A DNA stretch of 64,000 nt from Stenogyne calaminthoides. Lineage: Eukaryota > Streptophyta > Magnoliopsida > Lamiales > Lamiaceae. A program made the position numbers and the translations under genes. Location: positions 29,224,870-29,288,869 of the forward strand of contig JBBCBC010000009.1 of the NCBI GenBank assembly GCA_037126765.1. The letters are read 5' to 3'. The notes beneath the pieces were generated by a model. That model ran no database searches, was not told where the DNA came from, and was given only the letters and a program-made list of their open reading frames with translations. Shown piece after piece: positions 11,180-23,091 of this stretch; positions within the stretch are counted from its first letter, which is position 1, and every line of letters begins with the position of its first letter.

Positions 11180-12206
11180 AGTAACCATATACCCAGTCAA
11201 AATTTATTAACAAGAAATTCAACTCAACTTGGCTTATTCCAACCCTTATGAATATCTATGAGTAAGACTTATTAAATAAGATAATTAATTTTTTTTCTTT
11301 CTAAAGTACATTTATGTTCCTGTGGGCAATACAAAAATTTACATGAAAAACATTTACTTTGATGAATCTTGATCTTACTACGTTGTATTCTTTCAGTTTT
11401 ATTTTATTTTTTCTTTTTTAATTTAAATTTTATTTCAGAATAATGATCGTTCTAGCTATTTTTTCATGTTTTTCTTTTTAATTGAAAAATATATTTTATA
11501 CGCATACACACTTTTTCTATTTCTATTTCTCTTTCCTCTTTCTCTTTACTCTTTTTCATGAAAGGTATTTAAAAAAAATTAATTTTATACAAAATCTAAA
11601 AGTGACAAACAAAACAAAGCGAATGAAATAATATATAATCCATCGCAATAAAATCTCAATGCTAAATTTGAAATGAGTCTTTTCAAGACCAAATTTGAGA
11701 TCTTGAAATTTATATGCGTTTGTTAATTAATAAATATTCTTATAAAATTCGGAGTTAGATTTTTGTGCACCAATTGAACTATGGGCACACAAGTAAAACT
11801 TGCAAATTAATATAATTAAAATGTATAGTTTAATCTAATTAAAACGCAATGAGTGTACAACTTCAAAGATTCATACACGAAATGTATATGAGAGTTGATA
11901 TAAAATTTATTTTCAAAATCAGGCATATAAGATCACTCCTCGAATCATCTCATTGCACATAATTCTTCATAACATGATGAACAATCATGTCATATCTCAT
12001 ATATATATATATATATATATTATAACCTCATATGCTACTCAAATAATTTAATGAAACAAAATTCAAAACACTTTAATTAACTCGTTCTAAATACATCACG
12101 TTAGGTTGAATTAAGTGCAAACTTTTTGTTTGTATATATGGTGCATAAAACTCATCTAAAAAGTTATTCTTTTGTTGATCCAACAATATAAATTGAGGGA
12201 GTCTCG
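11180..12206. other. AT-rich intergenic sequence
   Basis: No gene is recognised. A (TA)n microsatellite lies at 12,000-12,022. Confidence 0.4.
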
Positions 12207-12380
12207 TATGCATCAGGTGCATCGTACATTATATAGTGTATTTTGAAAATATAACTCTGTTACATTAAAATATGTAACCTATGTTCGTAAATTTTTTTAC
12301 ACATTTCGATATAATAAATTATATATTTAAGTACAACAAATTAAATGCTTCTAAAATACATCGAGTCACTTGGTGCATAC
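12207..12380. mobile_element. Palindromic MITE, GTGCATCG family
   Basis: Left GTATGCATCAGGTGCATCG and right (reverse complement) GTATGCACCAAGTGACTCG pair, followed inward by TGTATTTT on both sides. The layout matches the elements at 12,509-12,698 and 60,582-60,757. Confidence 0.5.
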
Positions 12381-12508
12381 AACATATAGTCATATAAATT
12401 TTATACATAAATGAAACTCAAATGTGGAAGACAATCAAAAGAGATATTGCAGGAATATTATTTTGTGCACTCTTATTAAAAACAAGACTAACTTTTGTAT
12501 ACATCTAA

Positions 12509-12698
12509 GTGCACCATGAATTAATAGTGAATTTTAGAATCATGCAAAATATTATATTGAGAAATGCAACTTGTTTATACTGAATCGTGCAATTATTAAT
12601 ATAAAAAAAAATAGTTGAGCAGTTCAATATAAACAAATTAAATCTTTTAATATAATAAATTATATATTTTTAAAGTGCATTATGAGTGGACGATACAC
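12509..12698. mobile_element. Palindromic MITE, GTGCATCG family
   Basis: Left GTGCACCATGAATTAATAGT and right (reverse complement) GTGTATCGTCCACTCATAAT are imperfect inverted repeats. The centre carries TTTATACTGAATCGTGCAAT, also present in the copies near 20,300 and 60,660. It lies directly before the LINE. Confidence 0.5.
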
Positions 12699-12778
12699 TA
12701 AACTCAATCAATAAATGAAATTGAATAATTAGGAAAGTAGAGCAAAAATTGTGAGGTAACACTTCGGAAACTTGGCTT

Positions 12779-13144
12779 ATGTCGACTTCGAAGGGGTTGG
12801 AGGAAATTAATTTATCAGCGGCTTCGTCCCCAAAAGATGCCCAGCAACCGAGGGCGCCACACTCGTCGGCTGCAGGAAAGGCGACATCTAAAAATTCAAA
12901 ACAGACCTCGAAAAAATCCCAGAAATCGGTGGAAGAAAGAAGATGGCTACAAAAGGAGAAGGAAAGAACGATCTCGGAAGAGGCACGAAAGGCATGGGAA
13001 ACCGCAAAAAAAATGGGGCTTTTAAGCAAAATTTCAGATGAGGAACTATTAAGACAGTTTGCAATCTTAGAAGAAGAAGATAGAAGGAGAATCAGAGAAA
13101 CAAAAAAATCAGCGAGCAAAGGAGGCAATTTGATTTCCCAATGA
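12779..13144 (+). pseudogene. LINE ORF1 C-terminal fragment
   Basis: A 121-residue frame rich in Lys, Glu, Arg and Ser, with a likely coiled-coil helix (KEKERTISEEARKAWETAKK and following). It ends in GGNLISQ and its stop overlaps the ATG of the endonuclease frame at 13,141. This overlap is the usual ORF1/ORF2 junction of plant L1 elements. No CCHC knuckle or RRM is present, so only the tail of the gag-like ORF1 protein remains. The frame before 12,779 closes within about 30 bp. The antisense ORF at 12,670-13,128 is a shadow. Confidence 0.65.
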
Positions 13145-13830
13145 AAATTCTAAGCTTCAATGTGAGAGGGGTTAGGGAAGAGGGCAAAGAGGTGTGAGAT
13201 CCAGAAGAAGGTGGGTGAATTCAAAATAGATTTTTGTTGTCTACAAGAAACCAAAATGGAAAAGATGGAGAAAAGAATTTGCAAATCTATTTGGAAGAAC
13301 ACCAAATTCGATTGGGCATGCAGAGACTCTGTGGGCAGTTCGGGTGGTATTCTTTCAATATGGAACGAGGAGCTTTCTGTCAAAGCAGCTCCTGGTCAAC
13401 AGATGGGGTGAACGGATTTTGGAGAGAGGATGGTACAAAGGTATGTATTCTTAATATATATGCCCCTGGTACGCATTCGGAAAAACAGATTCTGTGGAAT
13501 ACTATTGAAGCGATTATTAGCCAAGTGAATGGAGAATGTATATGTTTAGCTGGGGATTTTAATGCCATCGTTGACTATAGAGATATGCATGATTTTGATA
13601 ATTTCATCTTGAGGTCAAACTTGATAGAACTACCTTTGGGGGGGAGATATTTCACTTGTTATAGGCCTGATGGTTCTTGCAAGAGTAAGCTAGATAGAAT
13701 ATTGGTGAATGATGAATGGATTTCGAAATGGCCAGAATTGTCTCTTAAGGGTCTAAGCAGAACTTTTTCGGATCATTGTCCGATCTATCTAAACGGTGTG
13801 AAAAAGGACTGGGGGCCGAAGCCTTTCAGA
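13141..13830 (+). pseudogene. LINE ORF2 endonuclease domain (APE-like)
   Basis: The ATG at 13,141 gives MKILSFNVRGV, the conserved start of plant L1 ORF2, and hits a stop at 13,195. A second frame from 13,211 gives IDFCCLQETKME, with the catalytic glutamate motif. After another shift near 13,400 the frame gives LNIYAPG, CLAGDFNAI, SKLDRILV and FSDHCPIYL, the downstream metal-binding and catalytic Asp/His motifs of exonuclease-endonuclease-phosphatase proteins. The enzyme would nick target DNA to prime reverse transcription. Two frameshifts inactivate it as it stands. Confidence 0.85.
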
Positions 13831-15557
13831 TTTATAAATAGTTGGATGTCCCACCCCCAATTTAAGGTATTTCTTGATGAGAAATGGAGGAGTTATAACA
13901 TTTCGGGCTGGGCAGGCTATGCACTGAAAGAAAAACTGAAGTTGCTCAAATCTGATTTGAAGATTTGGAATAGAGAAGTGTTTGGACATATGGATAAAAT
14001 AATCGAAGACAAGACCAAGAAAATTGAAGCTTTGGATCGACTAGATGATGCACTGGGACTGGAAGAAGAGGAAATTGTTGAAAGAAACAAGAATATGGCG
14101 GAATTATTGAACTGTTCAATCCGGAAAGAAAACTTTATGTATCAAAGAGCAAAAACAAATTGGCTACGGGAAGGAGATGTGAATTCGAAATTCTTTCATA
14201 ATTGCGTGAATCGGAAATCCAAGACAAGCGGTATTGAGGGGTTGTCCATTAATAATACTTGGACCGAATCTGTGCCGGGAGTAAAGAATGCTGTGTTTCA
14301 GCATTTTAAGAATCATTATGCAAAGAAGACGTTATCGGACTGTTCTTTTCGGAGGATCTGTTTCACAAAAAGCTGGAACCTTGTGATGGCATTTTTTTGG
14401 AGTTACCTTTCTCCGAAGATGAGATAAAAGATGCAATTTGGTCTTGTGATTCGTCAAAAAGCCCGGGCCCAGACGGGTTTTCCTTTGCTTTTTTCAAGGA
14501 AAATTGGGAGCTGTTGAAAGGGGAGATTGTACGCATGATGGATGATTTTCACAGCAATGGTAAGATTGTGAAAGGTCTAAACTCGTCTTTTGTGGTTTTA
14601 ATTCAAAAAAAAGAGCAGTGTGATAATCTTGATGATTACAGACCAATTTCATTGATAAACAGCTTATACAAAATTATCTCGAAAGTGTTAGCTATTCGAT
14701 TGAGTAAAGTCTTGGATCCGTTAATTTCTGAAAGTCAATCAGCATTTGTGGGAGGAAGGCAGATCATGGATGGGATTTTGATTCTAAATGAACTGATTGA
14801 TGAAGCAAAGAAGAGAAAACTAAAAAGAGTTCTTTTCAAGGTTGATTTCGCAAAAGCCTATGATTCGATTGACTGGGATTACTTGGATGAGATGATGAAA
14901 GGATTGAATTTCAGCATGAGGTGGAGACGTTGGATGAAGGAATTCATGTCGTCGGCATCGATATCTGTTCTAGCAAATGGAAGTCCCTCAGGTGACTTCA
15001 AACTTGAAAGGGGACTACGTCAGGGTGATCCCCTTTCACCGTTTTTATTTCTAATTGCAGCAGAAGGCATGAGTCTTTTGATCAAGAGGGCTGTACAAAT
15101 TGGGATTATAGAACCGGTTGAAGTTGGTTATGGAAAGATACAAATCACTCATCTCCAGTACGCCGATGATACTATCTTTACCAGTCCAGGGAAGATGGAG
15201 AATGTTGTGGCGATCAAACATATTCTGAGAGCTTTCGAACTGGCGTCCGGGCTTAGAGTGAATTATCACAAAAGTAGTATTACAGGCATAAATCTGGACT
15301 CCTCTCTTCTTAATAATCTTGCTGTTTTTTTGGGTTGCACAGTGAGTCGGATGCCCATTTCGTATTTGGGTCTTAAGTTGGGAATACATCATCGAAAAAC
15401 TGAATCATGGTCGTCTCTCGTGAAGAAAGTAGAAAGCCGACTTAATAAATGGAATGGAAAGCACACTTCTTTCGGGGGTCGCATCAGTTCAATCTGTTTT
15501 ATCTGCTGTACCGATCTACTGTCTATCATTTTATCGTCTCCCCAAAGAGACGATTAA
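13831..15557 (+). pseudogene. LINE ORF2 linker and reverse transcriptase
   Basis: The endonuclease frame runs on to a stop at 14,427. The reverse transcriptase frame overlaps it from 14,397 and continues to 15,557. Visible motifs in order: KSPGPDGFS, DDYRPISLI, SAFVGGRQI, VLFKVDFAKAYDSIDW, GLRQGDPLSPFLF, then YADDTIF with the catalytic aspartates at 15,165-15,170, then SYLGLKLG. This is the standard plant L1 reverse transcriptase. The aspartates are intact, so loss of function comes from frameshifts at about 14,400 and 15,500. It copies LINE RNA at the nicked target site. Confidence 0.92.
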
Positions 15558-16690
15558 ACATCTTATCCAAATTCAGCGCCAATTTCTTTGGGGGGTTGTG
15601 ATAATAAAAGCTCTATTCCTTGGGTGGGTTGGAGAGAGATCTGTAAGGTAAAAAATAAGGATGGGCCGGGAATTAGGGACTTGGGTGCTTTTAACGAAGC
15701 ACTTTTAAAAAAATGGATTTGGAGATTCTTTAATGAAACAAACAGGCTGTGGGTTAGGGTTATTGTGTCAAAATACGGTAATAAACCTTTCGAGTGGGTC
15801 GGGGGAGAGAGGATTAGAGGGAGAGGTGGAAAGAGTTTAATATCGAGTTGGTGGAAGGAAATCACTAGTCTATATTGGGGCTGTGAGGAAAGAGGGGGCA
15901 TGAGGGAGGAGTTAGTGAGAATAGTTGGAAGGGGAGATAAAACTGGTTTTTGGGAGGATAGGTGGGTGGGGGAGGAAAATTTGAAAACAAAATTCCCTAG
16001 ATTATATAGATTGAGCTCCCAACAAGGTTGTTCAATTGCTGAAATGGGAAATGAGGAAGAGGGGGGATGGAGATGGGAGTTGAAATGGAGGAGGGTGTTA
16101 AGAGTGAGAGAGGAAGCTTTGACTAATGAATTGCTTAATCATATTGACAGGTACAAAATTAATGTGGCGGAGGACGATTCATGGAGATGGAGGCATTCAA
16201 ATAATGGGTGGTTTTCCACAAAGATAGCATACAAGAAGGCCGTCGAAACAGAGACAATCGAGGAGGAGAACGATCGAGAAAAGGAAGGAGCTTTCAAGAG
16301 GTTATGGAAGAGCTATGCACCAAGAAGAGCTCAAACAATTGTGTGGAAGATATTACACAAGAGAATTCCAACGAAAAAGAGTCTTCAACGTAAAGGTATT
16401 CTTCAGCTCAATGATCATACCTCTTGTAATCTATGTGGTGGTGGAGAAGAGAATGTGGATCACCTTTTTTCCATTGTGAGTTTGCAACTAGAATCTGGAA
16501 TTACTGTTATGGGTGGAAGAAATTATCAATGGTACAAAATTTTGACCCGTTGGTAATTTTCTTCAACATGACAATTTTTTTGACTCCGATTCGAAAGCAA
16601 GAAAATCTGCCACCTTATGGATATGTATTATTTGGACAATTTGGAAGTTAAGAAATGAGTTGATGTTCGAAGGAGTGAGCCCGAATCTTA
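15558..16690 (+). pseudogene. LINE ORF2 C-terminal region with zf-RVT
   Basis: After a shift near 15,500 the frame at 15,588-16,556 gives WVGWREICKVKNKDGPGIRD (the usual Cys of VC-PK is not seen) and LKKWIWRFFNE, then the zf-RVT-like block RLWKSYAPRRAQTIVWKILH and CNLCGGGEENVDHLF. The following HCEFATRIW is in another frame (about 16,460). The final KLRNELMFEG lies near 16,650. This C-terminal domain is typical of plant L1 ORF2 and probably binds RNA or DNA through its zinc motif. Confidence 0.8.
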
Positions 16691-16886
16691 CGAAAAGTCA
16701 TGGAAGAAATCAAAGTTTAAAACGCCATTAATGATGGATGGCGTCGAAAACGCGATAGACAAGGAGAAATCTTATATCGAGTGGATTTCTTGTCCTAGGG
16801 AGTATTGATAGGAATATGTGTAATGGAGTCGAGACTTATCTATTTTGATTGTATATTTGTATGGGTTAGAGTGGACTTTTCTTCCA

Positions 16887-17045
16887 AAAAAAAATAAATA
16901 AATAAATAAAAAATTATGAATTAAAACTTTTCTTGCCTTAAAAGCGTGAATAAAAAAAAATTTAAAAAATAAATAAATAAATAAATAATTATGAATTAAG
17001 AATCTCTGCTGTACGCACTGCCAAATCCAAAAGCGTGAATAAGGT
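16887..17045. repeat. Duplicated A-rich tail and flank
   Basis: An (AAAT)n tract followed by AATTATGAATTAA and ending AAAAGCGTGAATAA occurs twice, at about 16,890-16,953 and about 16,965-17,043. The second copy has a longer insert (GAATCTCTGCTGTACGCACT). This may be target duplication plus retrotransposon tail, or a local tandem duplication after LINE insertion. Confidence 0.6.
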
Positions 17046-17486
17046 AATTATGAAAATCCACTAGCATCTCGACACGTGGCAGTTGGACCCTTATTATTCT
17101 CTCACCAGACCACGAATTCGAAATCCAAAATCTGCTCAATCAATCACCTTCCAATATTACTTTAAAAAAAAAAAACCTTCCAATATCTATTTTATTTTAT
17201 TTTATGAATTGCTGAATTTCGAAATTAATTAATTTATTTATAAAACAGAATATAATGATTAATAACTTAAAAAGTTTATTAAGTACAACAACAGTACTGA
17301 TGATTCCTTGAATCATAATTTCAAAATTTAAAAGTTGGATAAACTTTGGTCCACATATATAGTTTAAATTTTTTTGGAGAAAATATATGCAAATAAATGA
17401 AAAGAATTAGGTACTTATAATTAGTATCAAACTGCCTAGTAAAAACAAACATTATACTGCTTTATGTTAATTAACGTGAGGAGTGC
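17046..17486. other. Non-coding stretch with a G-box
   Basis: The left part is less AT-rich and contains GACACGTGGC at about 17,073-17,082, a canonical G-box/ABRE core. No transcription unit follows, so any promoter role is unproven. The remainder is AT-rich with nothing recognisable. Confidence 0.3.
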
Positions 17487-17870
17487 AAGTGAGTCAAGCC
17501 GGCTCGCGAGTTATTCGTGCTCGACTCGTACAAAGATCAAAATTGAGTCGAGTCGAATTCGAGCTACTCGAGTAGTTATCGAGTTCGAACTCAAAAATAC
17601 TCAGCTCGAGAGGCTCGAGAGCCTATTCGAGCTATCATAGTAATTACTATTATGTCATTAATTTTACTAAATAGATATACTTATATTTTAATATTTTATT
17701 TTATATTTAATTTTATAAAATTATATAGGTAATCGATTCGAGCTCGAACCGAGTTCTAGTCTATTTAGTTTCTTGTTGAGCCGAGCTCGAGATTAAAAAT
17801 TTGGGCTCGACCGAGTTCGAGTCGAGTTCGAGATCAGCACTACTCGACTCGTTTACGTCCTAAACGTGAT
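17487..17870. repeat. GAGCTCGAG/GAGTCGAG-rich dispersed repeat
   Basis: A GC-richer island in AT-rich DNA, dominated by CTCGAG, GAGCTCGA and GAGTCGAG words. Its ends are loosely inverted: GTGCAAGTGAGTCAAGCCGG at the left and, in reverse complement, GGACGTAAACGAGTCGAGTA at the right. The middle is AT-rich. It resembles non-autonomous DNA elements common in dicots. I could not assign a family. Confidence 0.5.
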
Positions 17871-17980
17871 ACTAAAATGTTTAGATATTAATAGAAGATA
17901 ACAAATATTGTCATATTATTTAGTGACAACATAATTTTATTTTATCTTATACATTCTAGTATATTTTCTTAATCCATAAG

Positions 17981-18295
17981 GGTATGTTCGTTTCGCGACT
18001 ATCCCATCAGGCTTTGGACTTTACAATCTCAAACCCCCATTTATTTTGAAAATTAAAGTAATAATTTTGAAATCCTATTAATCTTACTCTACCTCATAAC
18101 ATACTATTCTTCTACCTTTTATTCTCTCAATACACTCACATCATCTAAGAGATTGTCTCTTTGCCTCATAAAATCTTGTGTCATTTTTTCGTACAATTTT
18201 ACCACTTGATTTATATTATAATTAATAAAAAAAATATACATTAAATCAAAACTTAACTTCATTTATGATAATCCTATTTTAAAATAACAAACCTG
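17981..18295. mobile_element. Partial relative of the MITE at 1551-1932
   Basis: GGGTATGTTCGTTTCGCGAC followed by TTTGGACTTTACAAT matches the left part of the 1551-1932 element. The right end is not clear; CAAACCTGAA near 18,290 is a weak candidate. Confidence 0.4.
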
Positions 18296-19296
18296 AATTT
18301 GTAAGTTTGCATGTATTTGAGCTTGACGGGTTCCCTACAACCACAAGCATTGTTTTGACATCAGATTAATTATTCTAGCAAAAGAATAATATTAATTGTT
18401 AGACTAGGTGATTTGGGGTGTTTGTGAAAAATTATGATTATGTTTAATTTGTATTTTGTAAATCTGATTTTGCATTTTTAAATTCTAAATTGATATTACT
18501 ACGAAATTTAATAATTTTTTTTAAAACAATCGCTAACTATCAACTTATAAACTTTAATCATTACATAATTATTTAATTATTATAATATCATCCAACAATA
18601 ATAGGAGTATAATTATTCAATATTTTTCACTTTTCACACTGAATTGACATAAAACTCATTCAATAATAATATAATACTAGCATTCACTCTTTCACATTAA
18701 TTTGATATGAAGTTAAACATCTCTCTACTAAAAAAACCCAAAGAGAACACATATTATTATTCATTGGTATTTTAAAAACCCCAAAATTTTAAAAATTGAT
18801 TTTTAAAAGTCACCTAAAACCCAAAGTAAACATAGCCTATGCTTTTAAGAAAGTGATTTAATTTAGTGAGTATGAGAAAAATTGTTTAACAGTGAAAATG
18901 ATAAGAGTTTGCAAATTTTATAAAAAAATAGATGTTTAGTGTTTGATAAAAAATTGAATAGCCTAAAATATTAATAAATAATTAGAATGATATAGAAGTA
19001 TTCCCTCAATTCTCATAGCCTTTAGATTATGAATTTTAGATCATTACCTTAAATAAAAATATTTAAATATAAAGCACTCAAATCAGATTTTATATGAAAT
19101 TCTATGTGATTATAATAACCAATAATTATTTGAAAACAATAAGCTTTGCACAATCCTCAAATATTATTTTACAGAATTATTGTGATCTTATAACGCTATT
19201 TTGATTCAAGCATTTGATAAAGGCTCTCTATCCAAGCTCCTGAACCTCTAATACAAGAGTAACACTACTATTAATTTGATTTATATATGAACTATA
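18296..19296. other. AT-rich intergenic sequence
   Basis: No gene. A possible decayed inverted-repeat element lies between GGTGATTTGGGGTGTTTGTG (about 18,408) and AAACCCAAAGTAAACATAGCC (about 18,815), but the pairing is weak. Confidence 0.3.
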
Positions 19297-19429
19297 TTAT
19301 TGTTATTATGTAAAAAATTTATCAATATTATGCATAAAAAAGTTTACTATTTAAAAATATTAAAATATTTTTTAAATAGTAATATTTTTTATACATAATC
19401 GTGACAATATTTATACATAACAACAATAG
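19297..19429. repeat. Near-perfect AT-rich palindrome
   Basis: TATTATTGTTATTATGTAAA ... ATTATGCATAAAAAAG ... ACTATTTAAAAATATT on the left is mirrored by AAATATTTTTTAAATAGTAA ... TTTTTTATACATAAT ... ACATAACAACAATA on the right. It would form a hairpin of about 60 bp and is probably a fold-back MITE. Confidence 0.6.
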
Positions 19430-19547
19430 TTTTTATACACCAGTGATACTAAAAGAACCAAGTTCACGGTGAATTCTGGTCCACACGAGTTTTTGTCCTA
19501 ATATAATGCTAGTTAAAACTTAAAAGTATTTGAAAAAGTGAAGAATG

Positions 19548-20190
19548 ACAAATATACTCACTTTCAATAACAAAAAAAGGTTTATACCCATTTTAATTAG
19601 AAAAAAAAAGAAATATACCCACTATACATTTTTCATCAAAAAATATCCCTTACCCACCATACACTACACTATATATATAGTATATACACATATAAATAAA
19701 ATTATAAATATGTGTTAATCAAATATTAAATTTAAATGTATATTATAACGAATATTATAATTAAAAATATGAGATCAACAAAATAAATTTTTTAAGTTTA
19801 ATAAAAAATCAATATTAAAAAAGTTTTATTCAATTTAAAAAAATGAATGATGTTTACAATTTTAAAGAATAAAAAAAAAGATAACGGGTCCTTTAAATTA
19901 TTTGTTAAACTTAATTAGTATTATGTTAACATAAAATAACTACTATTATTTATTAATGCAATAGATCAAATATCTATTATAATAAGTTATTTGATAATTT
20001 TAATTTAATTTACACAATTAAAATATAATAAAAATGGATGAATAGTAGTATGAAGGTCATGTGGGTATAATATTTTTTTTAATAAGAGTATATATGTATT
20101 TTTATTGCAAAATGGGTAGATATCTTTTTATTTTGGAAAATGGATAGATATCTTTATTTTATAACGACAGTAGGTATATATTTTTTTTCC
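19548..20190. mobile_element. Inverted-repeat element with TACCCATTTT subrepeats
   Basis: The left arm has ATATACTCACTTTCAATAAC, TATACCCATTTTAAT and ATATACCCACTAT. The right arm, in reverse complement, has ATATACCTACTGTCG, ATCTATCCATTTTCC and ATCTACCCATTTTGC. Each arm is an array of about 30-bp units, as in the element at 10,268-11,179. The centre is AT-rich and non-coding. Confidence 0.5.
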
Positions 20191-20235
20191 CTTTGAAAAA
20201 AAAGACTAAATTTTCAGATGATCCAGGAATCAAGA

Positions 20236-20400
20236 CTGCGATTTATAATCGTTTTAAAACTATCGAACTTATGATCTTTGAAAGATGCATATTGTTTACA
20301 TTGAATCGTGCAACTATTTTTTCACCGGTTTAATGTAAACAATGCGATGTTTTCAAAGATAACAATCAAGATAGTTTTAAAACGCTTATTATGAAGACGG
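20236..20400. mobile_element. Palindromic MITE
   Basis: CGTTTTAAAACTATC ... ATCTTTGAAA ... ATTGTTTACATTGAATCG on the left mirrors GGTTTAATGTAAACAAT ... TTTCAAAGAT ... GATAGTTTTAAAACG on the right. This gives a hairpin with arms of about 60 bp and a small loop containing GTGCAACTATT. The core is shared with the elements at 12,509 and 60,582. Confidence 0.7.
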
Positions 20401-21372
20401 CATGCATTAAATGCAGAAAAATGAGTTTTAGATTTCTAAAAAATAAAAATTTCATGCGTAATATGACGTAATGGTAAACTTTGATTATTAATTTATTTTA
20501 TATATATATATATATATAGACACAATTTTATTTTTTAAACGGCCAGCCTATATATTTTTTAATTAATAATATTAGTACCAAACAAATCCTTATCTCATAA
20601 ACAGCACATACTTCAAGCAAGGCCCACTCCAAAATTAAAGGCGGCCTTACCCAAACTTGACCTGCTTTTCACTGCCCTTCTCACCTAAACTTCCCTTAAA
20701 TTACCTAAAACTCAGTTCACCCAGCCTTGCACCCCAAGCCCTTTATCGTCTTTTCACATCCGCAGATTAGATAAACCAGAACCAATAACAATCCAACTAA
20801 CAACACACACCCCCAGCGTGTTTCTTACACGGCCTCGCATTTGACGCCGTTTGATTTTATTAACAGCACCCGTCCACCTCCGACAAAATATTGTTGCGTC
20901 TCTTGGACAATATTTAAAGCTACCCCAGTTCATAATTAATCTCGTTTAGTCATTTTTAATCAAATTTCAAATAATATTATTAATTTAAAAACAAGAGATC
21001 ATTTATGGATAAAAATAACTAAATTGATAACTAATTGAAATAAAATTTAATTTAAAAACGACTTTTATTATGAAATAGAGGGGTATTATCTAATAATTGT
21101 CTTTTTAGAAAGTTATAATAAATTTAAGAAACGTAAAATATATACATTTTTAACGTCAATTAATTAAAAAAAGTATTATAATGGATGGAAGATATGAGAA
21201 ATAATTTAAGAATTAAAAATACGAGATGAAGAATAGAAAATAAGAAAATATGTCGTGAACAAGTTGAGTGACACTTCTGTGAACCAGATTCATGGTGTGA
21301 ACCCTAATTCAATATGACTCATATCAAAGATTTGGTTTGGCCCGAATTTCACCTGTTTCGCTGTCTTTCTGA
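20401..21372. other. Intergenic; a less AT-rich segment at 20,570-20,930
   Basis: A (TA)n run lies at 20,499-20,518. The segment 20,570-20,930 is C-rich on the plus strand, with CCCACTCC, CACACCCCCAGCG and a TATTTAAAG box at about 20,911. It resembles plant promoter or 5'-leader sequence, but no coding exon follows. The rest is AT-rich. Confidence 0.3.
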
Positions 21373-21377
21373 GTTTC

Positions 21378-23091
21378 TGTTGGGGAATTAATTGCCCGGA
21401 TCTATTCGGGATGAATATTTAATACAAATTTAATTATAACAATTATTACTAGCATGAATTAATCCTATATTAATTCAAATAATAATCCAACAACAAATCA
21501 TGCATATAAACAAGTCACATGGAATTACTAGGAGTTTACGTGAACTGACCTCTTGGAGTGACAACCGTTGAGAAGATGGATACCCGTTCACACGAACAAA
21601 CCCAAAGAGCCTTCTCAAGTACTCCCTCGTCCTTGTTCAATAATCCGGTGGAAGGATGCTCACGAACAATTAACAAAAGGAAAAATAAAATTATGTTGTA
21701 CCACCTTTGTGGATTTCTAATTTTTCCAACACAAGGAATTGCATTGGGGTTTGGACGAAAATTTGGACTAATTTAGGGTTAGGAAATATCTTTTCTTAAT
21801 CTCCAAGAAATCTTGAATATATCTCATATATTCTTATTTCCATGTGTATTTTTTCCACAAAAATCTCACACCCCAATTTTCCTAAATTTTCTAAAATTAA
21901 GTAGGTAATTTTCAAGATTGGATCTTTCTTGAATTTATGAGGTATTCTTGTATTCCAAAGAATACATATCTTTTTCCATAAAATCTTTCCAAAAAAATCT
22001 TTTCTTCCTTCTTAATCCCCAAATTTTCGAAAAAGTTAATTAAAGAAGCCAAGTAGGAGATTTCTTGAATGTATGAGATAATCTTGTATTCCAAGAATAC
22101 TTATCTACTTTCCATAAAATCTTTTCAAGAAATCTCCATCTTTTCTTTAATAATTTCGAAATTTAAGGAAAAATATGCAACAAAATATTTATTTTATTTT
22201 AATCACATTTTCAGTTATTGGGCTTTATCTTTGGACTACTTGAGGGGTCTTTAGGAGAATTAAGATTTGATCTTCCAATGGACCTTGAATTATCAATATT
22301 GAGCCACAATATTATTCAAGCCCATAAATATTAATTAATCTCACTACATAATTAATATTGCACTATCCATCTTAACCCATATTACTGTTAATATGGCTCC
22401 CGGTTATTATTTCCCGTGTTTAAGATTATCTAGTCCATTAATTAGTTTAAGCCACTAAAGAGCTTCATATTAATTAATATATTTTCCTTGGTTCAGGAAA
22501 CGGCTCAACATTATTATCCATACCGGAAACTAATTCCACTTGCAAGATTTAGTATGATAAAACTTCTGAGCCTCCCAAGGGGACAAATTAAGCAAGACGT
22601 ACTTGCACACGATTCTCCATATTAAATCTTAGCAATCGTCATGTAACTAATAATATTGCCCAAAACACAAAGTATTGAATCATATTGATTCTTTACCCAA
22701 CATGAATCAAAACAATAATTATTAATTCCACACGATCCTATTTAAGGGACGGGGATTTAGAAATAACGAACCACTGAGGTCTAATTCTTCTATATTCAAC
22801 ACTGAAGACAAGCCAATCTGAGCCTTACACTTCAACCTTTCACGATGGATTGTTCATTTCCATCTAGGTTGTGAATTTGTACTTAGTTACAAGAAACTGT
22901 TAATTTGATTTTTTGTGATCTGGTATCACCAAATTAACTACAATGTAACACGTACTTATTTATTGAACATATATGCAGTAAATATATGTAAAATTCAACC
23001 ATATTTAAAACATTAGTGATAAATAATTTATTTCAACAAATAAGACATAAATTCAATTTGGTTATACAAAGTAAAAACATACTTTCCAATA
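21378..23091. mobile_element. Solo LTR (1.7 kb) with GTTTC target duplication
   Basis: The stretch begins TGTTGGGGAATTAATTGCCC and ends CATACTTTCCAATA, so its termini TGTTGG/CCAATA are a short inverted repeat of LTR type. Direct repeats GTTTC flank it exactly at 21,373-21,377 and 23,092-23,096. There is no internal retrotransposon region, primer site or second LTR. It is best explained as the product of recombination between the two LTRs of an element. It ends TA rather than the usual CA. ORFs inside it are not genes. Superfamily cannot be told from the LTR alone. Confidence 0.75.
21900..22140. repeat. Internal tandem duplication in the solo LTR
   Basis: Two diverged units share AAGTAGG, TTTCTTGAAT-TATGAG, TCTTGTATTCCAA-GAATAC and TTTCCATAAAATCTTT, at about 21,900-21,995 and 22,051-22,130. 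It is a local duplication within the LTR. Confidence 0.65.

Larger units (their letters stand above)
12730..16905 (+). mobile_element. L1-type LINE (non-LTR retrotransposon), 5'-truncated
   Basis: In order on the plus strand: the tail of ORF1 (12,779-13,144), an APE-type endonuclease beginning at 13,141, reverse transcriptase with YADD at 15,159-15,170, a zf-RVT-like C-terminal region with a CNLC zinc motif (about 16,420), and a 3' A-rich tail of (AAAT)n type at 16,887-16,910. ORF1 lacks its N-terminal and nucleic-acid-binding parts, so the 5' end is truncated near 12,730. At least four frameshifts break ORF2. No clear target duplication could be paired. Confidence 0.9.

Noticed and set aside
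12670..13128. 152-residue minus-strand ORF
   Set aside because: It is antisense to the LINE ORF1 tail and has no recognisable domain.
15051..15901. Minus-strand ORFs of 112-113 residues
   Set aside because: They are shadows of the LINE reverse transcriptase and C-terminal frames.
21558..22254. Small ORFs of 60-72 residues
   Set aside because: They lie inside the solo LTR, have no domain, and are probably chance frames.
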